Shown here: one piece after another, positions 1-6,015 of the stretch
How the letters are laid out: each line of letters opens with the position of its first letter
Position numbering within the stretch: position 1 is the stretch's first letter
DNA from: an uncultured Treponema sp.
GTDB taxonomy: Bacteria; Spirochaetota; Spirochaetia; Treponematales; Treponemataceae
Assembly: GCF_938029485.1 (NCBI RefSeq)
Contig: NZ_CALHGC010000169.1
Coordinates: forward strand, 1-6,919
Direction of reading: 5' to 3'
DNA length: 6,919 bases
Position numbers and translations under genes: made by a program
Notes under the pieces: generated by a model
The model's database searches: none
What the model saw: the letters and a program-made list of their open reading frames with translations, nothing else
What the model was told of the DNA's origin: nothing

Positions 1-356
1 CAGCTATTTTGACAAAGGTTGAACAGTCTGTTATCGACAAGGGCGGAGCAGGCCGGTTCGGTACGTGGGCATACTCCTATGGCTTTACCGTCAGTGCCGG
101 TTTGGGTGAATATGCCCGCCGCATTATCGACGGCGAAGCGGAGAAAGGCAGCCTTGCTGATTTGTCAAAAGCGCTGGGTGTTTTTACTCCCAATGCACGG
201 TGGAAGAGCGCATACTATACGGATGCAAATACCGGTGTGCGTGCAAAAAACCAAGCGTTAGTATTTATGGATACTTATATTCTCGGAAAAGGCTTTTTGT
301 CGACAACCGAGCAAGAGGTACCGCAGAAATACTTGAATATGAAATTTAATAAATAG
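1..356 (+). CDS. Substrate-binding protein of ABC importer, DUF3798-like (3' end only)
   Basis: This is the C-terminal part, about 117 residues, of a protein whose start lies before the window. The frame is already open at base 3, so the TTG at 9 is an internal leucine codon and not a start. Recognisable stretches are GRFGTWAYSYGFTVSAGLGEYA and, near the end, RAKNQALVFMDTYILGKGF, which resemble the C-terminal lobe of the DUF3798 periplasmic binding-protein family; this is recalled, not searched. In that family the protein would be exported, usually as a lipoprotein, and would hand its ligand to the permeases; the signal peptide is outside the window. The gene ends with two adjacent in-frame TAG codons (354-359), is followed by an intrinsic terminator, and precedes the ATPase gene by 193 nt. 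This order fits an importer operon led by its binding protein. The ligand cannot be read from the sequence. Confidence 0.75.
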   Translation, partial: AILTKVEQSVIDKGGAGRFGTWAYSYGFTVSAGLGEYARRIIDGEAEKGSLADLSKALGVFTPNARWKSAYYTDANTGVRAKNQALVFMDTYILGKGFLSTTEQEVPQKYLNMKFNK

Positions 357-393
357 TAGAGAATGGAAACTATTTAAAAAAAGCCTCCTCAGC

Positions 394-484
394 AGAACGG
401 GTACATGGAAAATTTTGAAGTAAACCTGTTCCGAAACGGAAGTTGCGGAATAGGTTACCTTGAATGCGTGTACCCGTTTTTTTT
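394..484 (+). terminator. Intrinsic terminator / partial attenuator between binding protein and ATPase genes
   Basis: A perfect 10-bp outer stem pairs AACGGGTACA (396-405) with TGTACCCGTT (469-478). It extends by a G-U and an A-U pair and runs into eight T residues (477-484). Inside the loop is a second stem of 11 pairs including one G-U: AACCTGTTCCG (423-433) with CGGAATAGGTT (446-456). The 5' arm TTCCG (429-433) could instead pair with CGGAA (437-441), giving a small alternative hairpin. A run of seven A (376-382) precedes the structure. Its position suggests that it ends most transcripts of the binding-protein gene and lets some read into the transporter genes, or that it protects the upstream mRNA end. 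The stem and T-run are seen directly; the effect on expression is inferred. Confidence 0.8.
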
Positions 485-505
485 ATCGATAGCAAAGAGG
501 AAACA

Positions 506-535
506 TTGAGATCGGATATCTCTATTGTTTATAAG
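506..535 (+). promoter_or_regulatory. Candidate sigma70-type promoter with internal inverted repeat
   Basis: TTGAGA (506-511) and TATAAG (530-535) each match the -35 and -10 consensus at 5 of 6 positions and are 18 nt apart. An inverted repeat, GAGAT (508-512) and ATCTC (518-522), overlaps the -35 box and spacer and could be a regulator site. A difficulty is that transcription from here would start near 542 and leave a leader of only about 8 nt, without the AAGGA at 533-537. The ATPase mRNA would then be nearly leaderless, or this is not the promoter used. Confidence 0.35.
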
Positions 536-537
536 GA
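533..537 (+). promoter_or_regulatory. Weak or distant ribosome binding site for the ATPase gene
   Basis: AAGGA lies 12 nt before the ATG at 550, which is longer than the usual spacing. The only closer purine stretch is AGAAG (542-546). The downstream operon genes have stronger and better placed sites, so the first ATPase gene may be translated less efficiently or depend on read-through mRNA. Confidence 0.4.
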
Positions 538-549
538 TGATAGAAGTTT

Positions 550-2130
550 ATGAATAATGATGAAGTTATCTTATCCATCAATCATATTACGAAGGAATTT
601 TCAGGAACGCCCGTTTTGCAGGGTGTGAGCTTTGATGTCCATGCGGGAGAAGTGATCGGGCTGGTAGGAGAAAACGGAGCCGGAAAGACAACGCTGATGA
701 GCATCCTGTTCGGTATGCCGGTGATTGCCGAAACGGGCGGCTACGGCGGAACCATTCGGATGCAGGGCAAAGAGGTCGTGTTCAAAACGCCGTTCGACGC
801 TCTCGGTGCGGGCGTCGGGATGGTGCATCAGGAATTTTCGCTGATTCCGGGTTTTTCTTCCGGTGAAAATATTATGCTGAACCGCGAGCTTGAACGGGAA
901 AGCATTATCTCCGACCTCTTCGGCCCGCGGCTTACGACATTGAATCGAAAAGCGATGCACGAGCGGGCGCAGAACACACTCAATCAGCTCGGTGTTTCGA
1001 TCAGCTCGAAAACACATATTTCCGAAATGCCGGTGGGGCACAAGCAGTTTACCGAGATCGCCCGCGAAATAGACCGCGATAACGTACGGCTTTTGGTGCT
1101 GGATGAACCGACCGCCGTTCTTACCGAATCCGAAGCGGAGGTGCTCCTTAAATCCATCAAAGCGCTGGCGGAGAAGGGTATCGCGGTTATCTTTATCTCC
1201 CACCGCCTGCATGAGGTTATGGAAATTTGCGATCGGGTGGTGGTACTGCGCGACGGCGTTTCAATCCAAGACACGGAAACGGAAAAGACGGACATACAAG
1301 CGATTGCGGCGGCAATGGTCGGAAGAAAGGTGGAAGGACAAACCGCCGAAAGAACGGTACGGCAATTTGACGAAACCATCCTCGAGGTAAAACATCTGTG
1401 GGTAGATATGCCGGGAGAGCTGGTCAACGATGCAAGTTTCTCCGTTAAAAGGGGCGAGATATTCGGCATCGGCGGTTTGGCGGGGCAAGGAAAAATCGGT
1501 ATTCCTAACGGCATCATGGGACTTTTCCATGCGGGCGGTGAGGTTATCTTTAAGGGTAAGCCGCTCGATATTACCAAAACTGTAAAAGTTCTTTCTGAAG
1601 GGCTTGCTTTTGTCTCCGAAGACCGGCGTGGCGTCGGCCTTTTGCTGGACGAAAGCCTTGACTGGAACATTGCGTTTACGGCAATGCAGGCAAAGCATAA
1701 ATACCTAAAAAAATATCTCGGCGGGTTAATCACCGTCCGCGACGAAAAAGCGATGAAAGCGCTTGCCGACGATTATATCAAGATGCTGCAAATTAAATGC
1801 ACCGGTTCCCAACAAAAGGCGCGGGAGCTTTCCGGCGGTAATCAGCAAAAGCTGTGTTTGGCAAAAGCATTTTGTCTGGAGCCAGATTTGCTTTTTGTCG
1901 CGGAGCCGACGCGGGGTATTGATGTCGGCGCTAAAGCGCTGGTGTTGGAAGCAATCCGTACATTGAATAAAGAAAAAGGCGTTACCGTTGTGATGATTTC
2001 GAGTGAACTTGAAGAGCTGCGGTCTGCGTGCGACCGTATTGCCGTCGTATTCCAAGGCAAGGTTGCTCACGTGCTGCAGCCGTCCGAAGATCCGGCGGAG
2101 TTTGCACTTTATATGGCAGGAGTAAAATAA
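550..2130 (+). CDS. ABC importer ATPase with two nucleotide-binding domains (RbsA/MglA/NupO-like)
   Basis: This 526-residue cytoplasmic subunit couples ATP hydrolysis to uptake through the two permeases encoded next. Its length and tandem domains are typical of the sugar/nucleoside (CUT2-like) class. Domain 1 carries Walker A GENGAGKT (40-47), Q-loop Q94, a degenerate signature MPVGHKQ (160-166), Walker B LLVLDEP (181-187) and the switch histidine H218. Domain 2 has a Walker A-like GLAGQGKIG (309-317) in which the usual Ser/Thr after Lys is Ile. It also has SEDRR (356-360), a canonical signature LSGGNQQK (427-434), a Walker B position FVAEPTRGID where A451 replaces Asp, and Ser485 in place of the switch histidine. 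One composite site is thus likely impaired, as is common in this class. The ATG is the first start after the intergenic region and is followed at once by family sequence. The gene directly abuts permease 1. Sugar versus nucleoside or cofactor specificity cannot be told from this subunit. Confidence 0.93.
   Translation: MNNDEVILSINHITKEFSGTPVLQGVSFDVHAGEVIGLVGENGAGKTTLMSILFGMPVIAETGGYGGTIRMQGKEVVFKTPFDALGAGVGMVHQEFSLIPGFSSGENIMLNRELERESIISDLFGPRLTTLNRKAMHERAQNTLNQLGVSISSKTHISEMPVGHKQFTEIAREIDRDNVRLLVLDEPTAVLTESEAEVLLKSIKALAEKGIAVIFISHRLHEVMEICDRVVVLRDGVSIQDTETEKTDIQAIAAAMVGRKVEGQTAERTVRQFDETILEVKHLWVDMPGELVNDASFSVKRGEIFGIGGLAGQGKIGIPNGIMGLFHAGGEVIFKGKPLDITKTVKVLSEGLAFVSEDRRGVGLLLDESLDWNIAFTAMQAKHKYLKKYLGGLITVRDEKAMKALADDYIKMLQIKCTGSQQKARELSGGNQQKLCLAKAFCLEPDLLFVAEPTRGIDVGAKALVLEAIRTLNKEKGVTVVMISSELEELRSACDRIAVVFQGKVAHVLQPSEDPAEFALYMAGVK
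2118..2122 (+). promoter_or_regulatory. Ribosome binding site of permease 1 inside the ATPase gene end
   Basis: AGGAG sits 8 nt before the ATG at 2131 and lies within the last codons of the ATPase gene. The stop codon TAA (2128-2130) touches the ATG, so the two genes are probably translationally coupled. Confidence 0.75.
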
Positions 2131-3171
2131 ATGGAACAGTTAAAAAAACAGATTGCGGCATTCGGATGGCCGCGCATTATTATTTTCTTGTTTTTATTAT
2201 CGCTGTTTATTGCCGCGCCTTTTGTGAACGTCAATATCGGCGCATCCCTTTCGGATACGATAAACCGCTTCGGTATGAATGCCCTCTTGGTACTTGCGAT
2301 GGTGCCGATGGTGCAAGCGGGGTGCGGTCTTAACTTCGGTTTATCGCTCGGCGTTATCGGCGGGTTGCTCGGTGCAACGATAGCGATGGAGTTGAGTTTA
2401 ACCGGATGGGCGGGCTTTTTTTCAGCTGTCCTGTTTACAGTGCTCATTTGCGCGGTGATCGGGTATGCCTACGGTAAACTGTTGAATCTGATTAAGGGCG
2501 AAGAAATGACCATCGCTTTGTATGTCGGCTTTGCTGCGGTTATGTTCATGTCGATTTTATGGCTGCTGTTGCCGTACACCAATCCGACGATGGTGTGGGG
2601 TTATGCGGGAAAAGGTTTACGTACAACCATCACGCTCGAAGGATACTGGCTGAAAATACTGAACAATTTATGGGCCTTTAAAATCGGCGCGTTCGTATTT
2701 CCGACCGGGCTTATTCTCTTTGTCTTTATCTGCTTTTTTATTATGAAGGTATTTATGAAGACACGGACGGGAACGGCGTTGACTGCGGTCGGTTCAAATC
2801 CCGAATTTGCACGGGCAAGCGGCGTGAATATCGACCGAGCGAGGATTATCAGTACGGTGCTGTCTACCGTTATCGGCGGCGTCGGGATTTTGCTGTATCA
2901 GCAAAGTTTCGGCTTTATTCAGCTGTATCAGGCTCCGCTTTTTATGGCGTTTCCGGCGGTAGCGGCTATTCTGATCGGCGGCGCCTCGGTCAATAAGGCG
3001 TCGATTTTAAATGTGATGCTGGGAACATTTTTGTTTCAAGGTATTTTAACAATGACTCCCTCCGTTATTAATAGTGTGCTGCAAACCGATATGTCGGAGG
3101 TTATCCGTATTGTCCTGTCAAACGGTATGATCTTATATGCACTGACGCGGAAAACGCAGGCGGCGAGGTAG
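2131..3171 (+). CDS. ABC importer permease 1 (BPD_transp_2 / RbsC-like family)
   Basis: This 346-residue inner-membrane protein should form half of the translocation channel. By eye there are about 9-10 hydrophobic segments, roughly 16-34, 50-66, 68-88, 92-115, 127-149, 185-209, 236-256, 268-284, 290-309 and 325-338. The cytoplasmic loop GSNPEFARASGVNIDRARII (221-240) matches the coupling-loop pattern of the branched-chain/ribose permease superfamily, which docks on the ATPase. The motif LIGGASVNKASILNVMLG (281-298) recurs nearly unchanged in permease 2, which points to an ancient duplication. The early segment QAGCGLNFGLSLG (62-74) also has a counterpart there. The start is fixed by AGGAG 8 nt upstream and by direct contact with the preceding stop. 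It probably pairs with permease 2 as a heterodimer. RbsC- or MglC-type proteins that act as homodimers are the alternative, but the second permease argues against this. Confidence 0.92.
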   Translation: MEQLKKQIAAFGWPRIIIFLFLLSLFIAAPFVNVNIGASLSDTINRFGMNALLVLAMVPMVQAGCGLNFGLSLGVIGGLLGATIAMELSLTGWAGFFSAVLFTVLICAVIGYAYGKLLNLIKGEEMTIALYVGFAAVMFMSILWLLLPYTNPTMVWGYAGKGLRTTITLEGYWLKILNNLWAFKIGAFVFPTGLILFVFICFFIMKVFMKTRTGTALTAVGSNPEFARASGVNIDRARIISTVLSTVIGGVGILLYQQSFGFIQLYQAPLFMAFPAVAAILIGGASVNKASILNVMLGTFLFQGILTMTPSVINSVLQTDMSEVIRIVLSNGMILYALTRKTQAAR

Positions 3172-3174
3172 ATT

Positions 3175-4302
3175 ATGGTATCGTCTAATATGCTTAAAAA
3201 AAAGTGGGAACATTTTTCCGCGGTAGATTTTATTCTGGATAATTTGGTATCCATCATATTTTTGGTTATTTCGTTCCTTGCCATTCCCGTGTCGGGGTTA
3301 TCGGCGCACCATATTATCGCCGAAATTTTAACGCGGATCGGCAGAAACTCCTTTTTGGTGTTTGCGCTCATCCTGCCGATTATGGCAGGGATGGGGATTA
3401 ACTTCGGGATGGTGCTCGGTGCGATGGCAGGGCAGATCGGCCTTATTTTTGCAATGGACTGGAGCATCGGCGGTATCTACGGGCTGGTGTTTGCAGCCGG
3501 TATCGGGATGCCGCTTTCCATCCTGCTCGGGATTGTTGCCGGTTCGGTGCTGAATCGCGCCCGCGGGCGGGAAATGGTTACGAGCTACATCCTCGGTTTT
3601 TTCTTTAACGGGATTTATCAGTTCTTTGTGCTGTACATCCTCGGGTCGGTTATTCCGATGCACAATAAGGCGATTATGCTTTCCCGCGGCTACGGGGTGC
3701 GTAATACGCTTGAGTTAGCGCCCGTCCGGCAGATGCTCGATACGGCCATTCCCTTGACAATTGCAGAGTTTAAAATTCCGATTCTTTCGTATCTGATTAT
3801 CATTGCGCTGTGTTTTTTTATCGTGTGGTTTAGAAAGACAAAACTCGGACAGGATATGCGGGCAATCGGTCAAAATCAAGCGGTTTCGCTCGCCTCCGGT
3901 ATTGCGGTTGAGCGGACACGGATTATTTCGATTGTTATTTCGACGGTGCTTGCCTGTATCGGGCAGATTATCTTCTTGCAGAATATGGGAAACATGAGTA
4001 CCTATAACGCGCATGATCAAACCGGTTTCTTTGCTGCCGCGGCAATCCTTGTCGGAGGCGCTTCGGTGAATAAGGCAAGTATTAGAAACGTCTTTATCGG
4101 CATTATCTTGCTGCACTTTTTGTACATCGTTACACCGATGGCGGGACAGCACCTTTTTGATTCTGCGATGATCGGTGAATACTTTAGACAGTTTTCCGGC
4201 TATGCGGCGATTGCGTTATCGCTTGTCATGCACGCGGCGCGTAATCAAAAGAATGCGGAAAAACAGCGAGCTGCGCTGCGGGCCGAAAGCGGGAGGGCAT
4301 AA
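3175..4302 (+). CDS. ABC importer permease 2 (BPD_transp_2 / RbsC-like family)
   Basis: This 375-residue polytopic membrane protein is a distant paralogue of permease 1 and is likely the other half of the channel. Hydrophobic segments are visible around 20-42, 58-94, 98-126, 138-160, 203-219, 248-268, 284-296, 303-321 and 339-353. The coupling-loop stretch GQDMRAIGQNQAVSLASG (225-242) and VGGASVNKASIRNVFIG (293-309) align with the same regions of its partner. INFGMVLGAMAGQIG (75-89) corresponds to LNFGLSLGVIGGLLG there. It has a basic N-terminal extension (MLKKKWEHF) and a charged C-terminal tail rich in Arg, Lys and Ala (354-375), both longer than in permease 1. The ATG at 3175 has GAGG at 3165-3168 (6 nt spacing) and lies 3 nt after the previous stop. 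An in-frame ATG at 3190 is a weaker alternative. The last base of its TAA is the first base of the next gene's ATG. Confidence 0.92.
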   Translation: MVSSNMLKKKWEHFSAVDFILDNLVSIIFLVISFLAIPVSGLSAHHIIAEILTRIGRNSFLVFALILPIMAGMGINFGMVLGAMAGQIGLIFAMDWSIGGIYGLVFAAGIGMPLSILLGIVAGSVLNRARGREMVTSYILGFFFNGIYQFFVLYILGSVIPMHNKAIMLSRGYGVRNTLELAPVRQMLDTAIPLTIAEFKIPILSYLIIIALCFFIVWFRKTKLGQDMRAIGQNQAVSLASGIAVERTRIISIVISTVLACIGQIIFLQNMGNMSTYNAHDQTGFFAAAAILVGGASVNKASIRNVFIGIILLHFLYIVTPMAGQHLFDSAMIGEYFRQFSGYAAIALSLVMHAARNQKNAEKQRAALRAESGRA

Positions 4303-4304
4303 TG
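4292..4304 (+). promoter_or_regulatory. Translational coupling site (SD plus TAATG overlap)
   Basis: GGAGG at 4292-4296 is followed by the overlapping stop/start TAATG (4300-4304), where permease 2 ends and the small protein begins. This arrangement usually keeps the two products at linked levels. Confidence 0.75.
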
Positions 4305-4703
4305 ATTCGAGTACGTTCAAAAAAAGGTCAGCGGCTGGTTAAAATAGGCTTGGTTGTTTTTTACTTGCTCATTATGGCGCTTATGTTTTTATTCGGCCGC
4401 TCTCATACCGTGCTGATAGACAACAACAACGATCCGAACGGTGCATATAAAGCGATTGACGGTTGTACTATTTCGTTTAACGGAGAAAAGCCGATCGAGA
4501 TGTTTAAGGGCGACCGCGATAAAATTATGCTGCGGGGGCCGACGCATCATGTAAAGGTTAGCTTTTTTAACGGGCAAGAAGATGTTACCGGTACTATCAC
4601 CATTCCGCTTTTTGAAGATGCGGTGATGGTGTCTATTCCGGCCTTTACTAAAGGAGAAAATGCCGTCACTCATTTTGAGCTGTATGCTCCGGTAGAAGAG
4701 TAG
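4302..4703 (+). CDS. Small membrane-anchored protein, probable accessory subunit of the importer
   Basis: This 133-residue protein has a basic N-terminus (RVRSKKGQRLVK), one hydrophobic segment (about 14-32) and an extracytoplasmic part of about 100 residues. That part alternates short hydrophobic strands with polar turns: TVLID, CTISFNG, KIMLRG, HHVKVSFFNG, GTITIPL, AVMVSIPAF, HFELYAP. This suggests a small beta-sandwich facing the periplasm. By the positive-inside rule the N-terminus is cytoplasmic. There is a single cysteine (C55) and no lipobox. GGAGG (4292-4296) lies 5 nt before the ATG, and TAATG overlap with permease 2 implies translational coupling. I recall an uncharacterised family, possibly DUF6672, described beside treponemal importers, but cannot confirm it. 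A structural or ligand-transfer role in the transporter is inferred from operon position only. Confidence 0.82.
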   Translation: MIRVRSKKGQRLVKIGLVVFYLLIMALMFLFGRSHTVLIDNNNDPNGAYKAIDGCTISFNGEKPIEMFKGDRDKIMLRGPTHHVKVSFFNGQEDVTGTITIPLFEDAVMVSIPAFTKGENAVTHFELYAPVEE

Positions 4704-4715
4704 AGCAGGGGGATA

Positions 4716-4750
4716 GCGATGTCCAAAAAGTAACGCTTTTGAGACATCGC
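4716..4750 (+). terminator. Strong hairpin after the transporter operon, lacking a T-tract
   Basis: GCGATGTC (4716-4723) pairs perfectly with GACATCGC (4743-4750). An inner stem C-AAAA-G with C-TTTT-G continues it around the loop TAACG, with A4725 and A4742 unpaired. It starts 12 nt after the stop of the small protein. The sequence after it (CCATGGTTTATCC) has no T-run, so it is a poor classical terminator and may instead block 3' exonucleases or act as a processing signal. The pairing is clear; the role is uncertain. Confidence 0.5.
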
Positions 4751-4773
4751 CCATGGTTTATCCTAGTTAGGGC

Positions 4774-4802
4774 TTTACGGTTTGAATTTTAATCAGTATG
4801 TT
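4774..4802 (+). promoter_or_regulatory. Weak candidate promoter for the YggT gene
   Basis: TTTACG (4774-4779) and TATGTT (4797-4802), spaced 17 nt, each match the sigma70 boxes at 4 of 6 positions. The 151-nt gap and the hairpin before it make an independent promoter plausible, but these boxes are weak. Confidence 0.2.
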
Positions 4803-4814
4803 ATATGCAAATGC

Positions 4815-4838
4815 TAATCGGCAAAGGATTACCGATTG
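4815..4838 (+). other. Hairpin just upstream of the YggT ribosome binding site
   Basis: AATCGG (4816-4821) pairs with CCGATT (4832-4837), extended by a T-G pair, with a 10-nt loop. The same 5' arm (TAATC, 4815-4819) can alternatively pair with GATTA (4827-4831). It ends 4 nt before GAGGAG (4843-4848), so it could influence ribosome access in mRNA that includes it. Confidence 0.35.
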
Positions 4839-4842
4839 ATGT

Positions 4843-4848
4843 GAGGAG
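4843..4848 (+). promoter_or_regulatory. Ribosome binding site of the YggT gene
   Basis: GAGGAG lies 6 nt before the first and 9 nt before the second of two adjacent ATG codons (4855 and 4858). Either could be the true start; the difference is one methionine. Confidence 0.75.
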
Positions 4849-4854
4849 CCTGCT

Positions 4855-5445
4855 ATGATGCGTTCATTATTATTAACCGTTAGACAGCTTATCAATGCCT
4901 ATCTTTTTTTGTGCTTTATTAAGATTTTGTTGTCGTGGGTTCCTTCTGCGGCGTATTCATCATTCGGCAGGGTATTGTCATCCATCTGCGATCCTTATCT
5001 GAATTGGTTTAGACGCTTCAGATTTACCCGCATCGGTATGGTCGATTTTTCTCCCATCATATCGCTCGGGATATTGTCCATTGCTGCACAACTTATCACG
5101 TCCATTCTTGCAACCGGTACGATTTCCGTCTGGGCGGTAGTTGTGAGCATCATACAACTGATGTGGTCGTTTATCAGCTTTATCTTGAATCTACTCATCA
5201 TTTTCCTGATTATCCGATTGGGATACGATCTTTTCGGCTCATCGAACAGCTCTCCGTTTTGGTATAACTTGGATAGATTTTTAAGCCCCGTTATTGCCAA
5301 GAGTACCGGCTTTTTTCAAAGAAAACCGCTGCAATATCGTACTCGACTGATATTGACGATTATCCTTATACTTTTACTCCGCATTGTGCTTGGCCTTTTT
5401 TTCGGTTCTCTGGTGTTCCAGTTCCAAGTGATACGGTTTATGTAG
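4855..5445 (+). CDS. YggT family integral membrane protein
   Basis: This 196-residue, strongly hydrophobic protein has the tandem two-repeat form of the YggT family. Repeat 1 shows FIKILLSWVP (21-30), DPYLNWFRRF (46-55) and DFSPIISLGIL (64-74), the last matching the family's conserved D-[LF]-SP-[IV] segment. Repeat 2 shows IIRLGYDLFG (119-128), a divergent NLDRFLSPVI (138-147) and a hydrophobic tail RLILTIILILLLRIVLGLFFG (164-184). Repeat 2 has lost the WhP and FRR-type residues of repeat 1. Four to five membrane segments are likely. Family members are inner-membrane proteins often linked with cell division, cell shape or osmotic tolerance, with no agreed biochemical role. The start has GAGGAG at good spacing. 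It stands alone between the transporter operon and the convergent folK, so its context gives no further hint. Confidence 0.82.
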   Translation: MMRSLLLTVRQLINAYLFLCFIKILLSWVPSAAYSSFGRVLSSICDPYLNWFRRFRFTRIGMVDFSPIISLGILSIAAQLITSILATGTISVWAVVVSIIQLMWSFISFILNLLIIFLIIRLGYDLFGSSNSSPFWYNLDRFLSPVIAKSTGFFQRKPLQYRTRLILTIILILLLRIVLGLFFGSLVFQFQVIRFM

Positions 5446-5474
5446 AAAACACTACGGATCACTATTGACTATCA

Positions 5475-5509
5475 ATTACTGAAAATCAGAGCCGAGATTT
5501 TTAGGTAAT
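5475..5509. terminator. Probable bidirectional terminator between convergent genes
   Basis: ATTACTGAAAATC (5475-5487) can pair with GATTTTTAGGTAAT (5496-5509). The stem is about 13 bp with one G-U pair and one bulged G, around the 8-nt loop AGAGCCGA. It occupies the 69-nt gap between the YggT stop (5445) and the folK stop (5515). The stem is AT-rich and no long T-run follows on either strand; only the paired T5498-T5502 offers one, so strength is doubtful. Location between convergent gene ends is the best support. Confidence 0.5.
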
Positions 5510-5514
5510 GGAGT

Positions 5515-6015
5515 TTACTTAAAAAGGATATCGCTTTTCCGTACGCCTTGATCGGGCAGGGCAGCGAGTGCGGCGGAGAGTGGTTGCTGCGTAACGGGGT
5601 CGAGATAATCGGGATAAAGCTCCAGCAGCGGGATGAGTGCGAAGGCTCGCCGGTATACCGCCGGATGAGGGATGATCAGCGGCGGATTATTGAGTCTGAC
5701 GATTTGATTCCCGAAAAAAAGTATATCGATGTCGAGCGTGCGAGGGCCTTTCGGAATCTCGGCTTCGCGGTTTCTTCCGTAATCCGCTTCAATATGCTGG
5801 AGTGTTTTAAGCAGTGATGCGGGACTTCCTGCATAGTTTCCCGAGACAATCATGTTGTAAAAATCATCTTGATCGCAGTAATCCTGCGGCTTTGTGATAT
5901 AGACGGAAGAGGTTCGAGTATCGTCCAAAAATGATACGAGTCGCTCGATTGCACCTGTGAGGATCGCTTTTGAATCTCCACGGTTTGATCCGAGTCCTAA
6001 TATAATTGTTTCCAT
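5515..6015 (-). CDS. folK: 2-amino-4-hydroxy-6-hydroxymethyldihydropteridine pyrophosphokinase (HPPK)
   Basis: This 166-residue cytoplasmic enzyme transfers pyrophosphate from ATP to 6-hydroxymethyl-7,8-dihydropterin, the step before dihydropteroate synthase in folate synthesis. Diagnostic features are the N-terminal GLGSNRGD (7-14), TKPQDYCDQDDFYNMI (41-56) and the HPPK signature KGPRTLDIDILFFG (89-102). The magnesium-binding aspartates fall at D95 and D97 and R92 is kept, matching the E. coli enzyme's numbering. IPHP (115-118) is followed by RRAFALIPLLEL (122-133). Length is normal for a single-function HPPK. The ATG at 6015 was chosen because family proteins start just before this glycine-rich strand, but it has no Shine-Dalgarno sequence. 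A TTG at 6033 with AGAGG 9 nt upstream would add six residues, while the ATG at 6093 would add 26 unsupported residues. No other folate gene is adjacent. Confidence 0.93.
   Translation of the reverse strand: METIILGLGSNRGDSKAILTGAIERLVSFLDDTRTSSVYITKPQDYCDQDDFYNMIVSGNYAGSPASLLKTLQHIEADYGRNREAEIPKGPRTLDIDILFFGNQIVRLNNPPLIIPHPAVYRRAFALIPLLELYPDYLDPVTQQPLSAALAALPDQGVRKSDILFK

Noticed and set aside
19..261. 80-codon frame overlapping the binding-protein gene
   Set aside because: It is the +1 shadow of the partial binding-protein reading frame.
601..1733. Long open frames on the - strand across the ATPase gene (203, 249 and 145 codons)
   Set aside because: They lie opposite a gene with unmistakable ABC motifs, show no recognisable domain and are compositionally shadow-like.
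4719..4733. Four-codon mini-ORF (M-S-K-K) preceded by AGGGGGA inside the 4716-4750 hairpin
   Set aside because: Too short to distinguish from chance, and the bases are explained by the hairpin.
4749..4773. GCCC / GGGC pairing followed by TTT as an operon terminator
   Set aside because: Only four base pairs with a 17-nt loop and overlapping the stronger hairpin; not convincing.
5548..5817. 89-codon + strand frame opposite folK
   Set aside because: It is antisense to a gene with complete HPPK motifs and has no ribosome site or recognisable domain.
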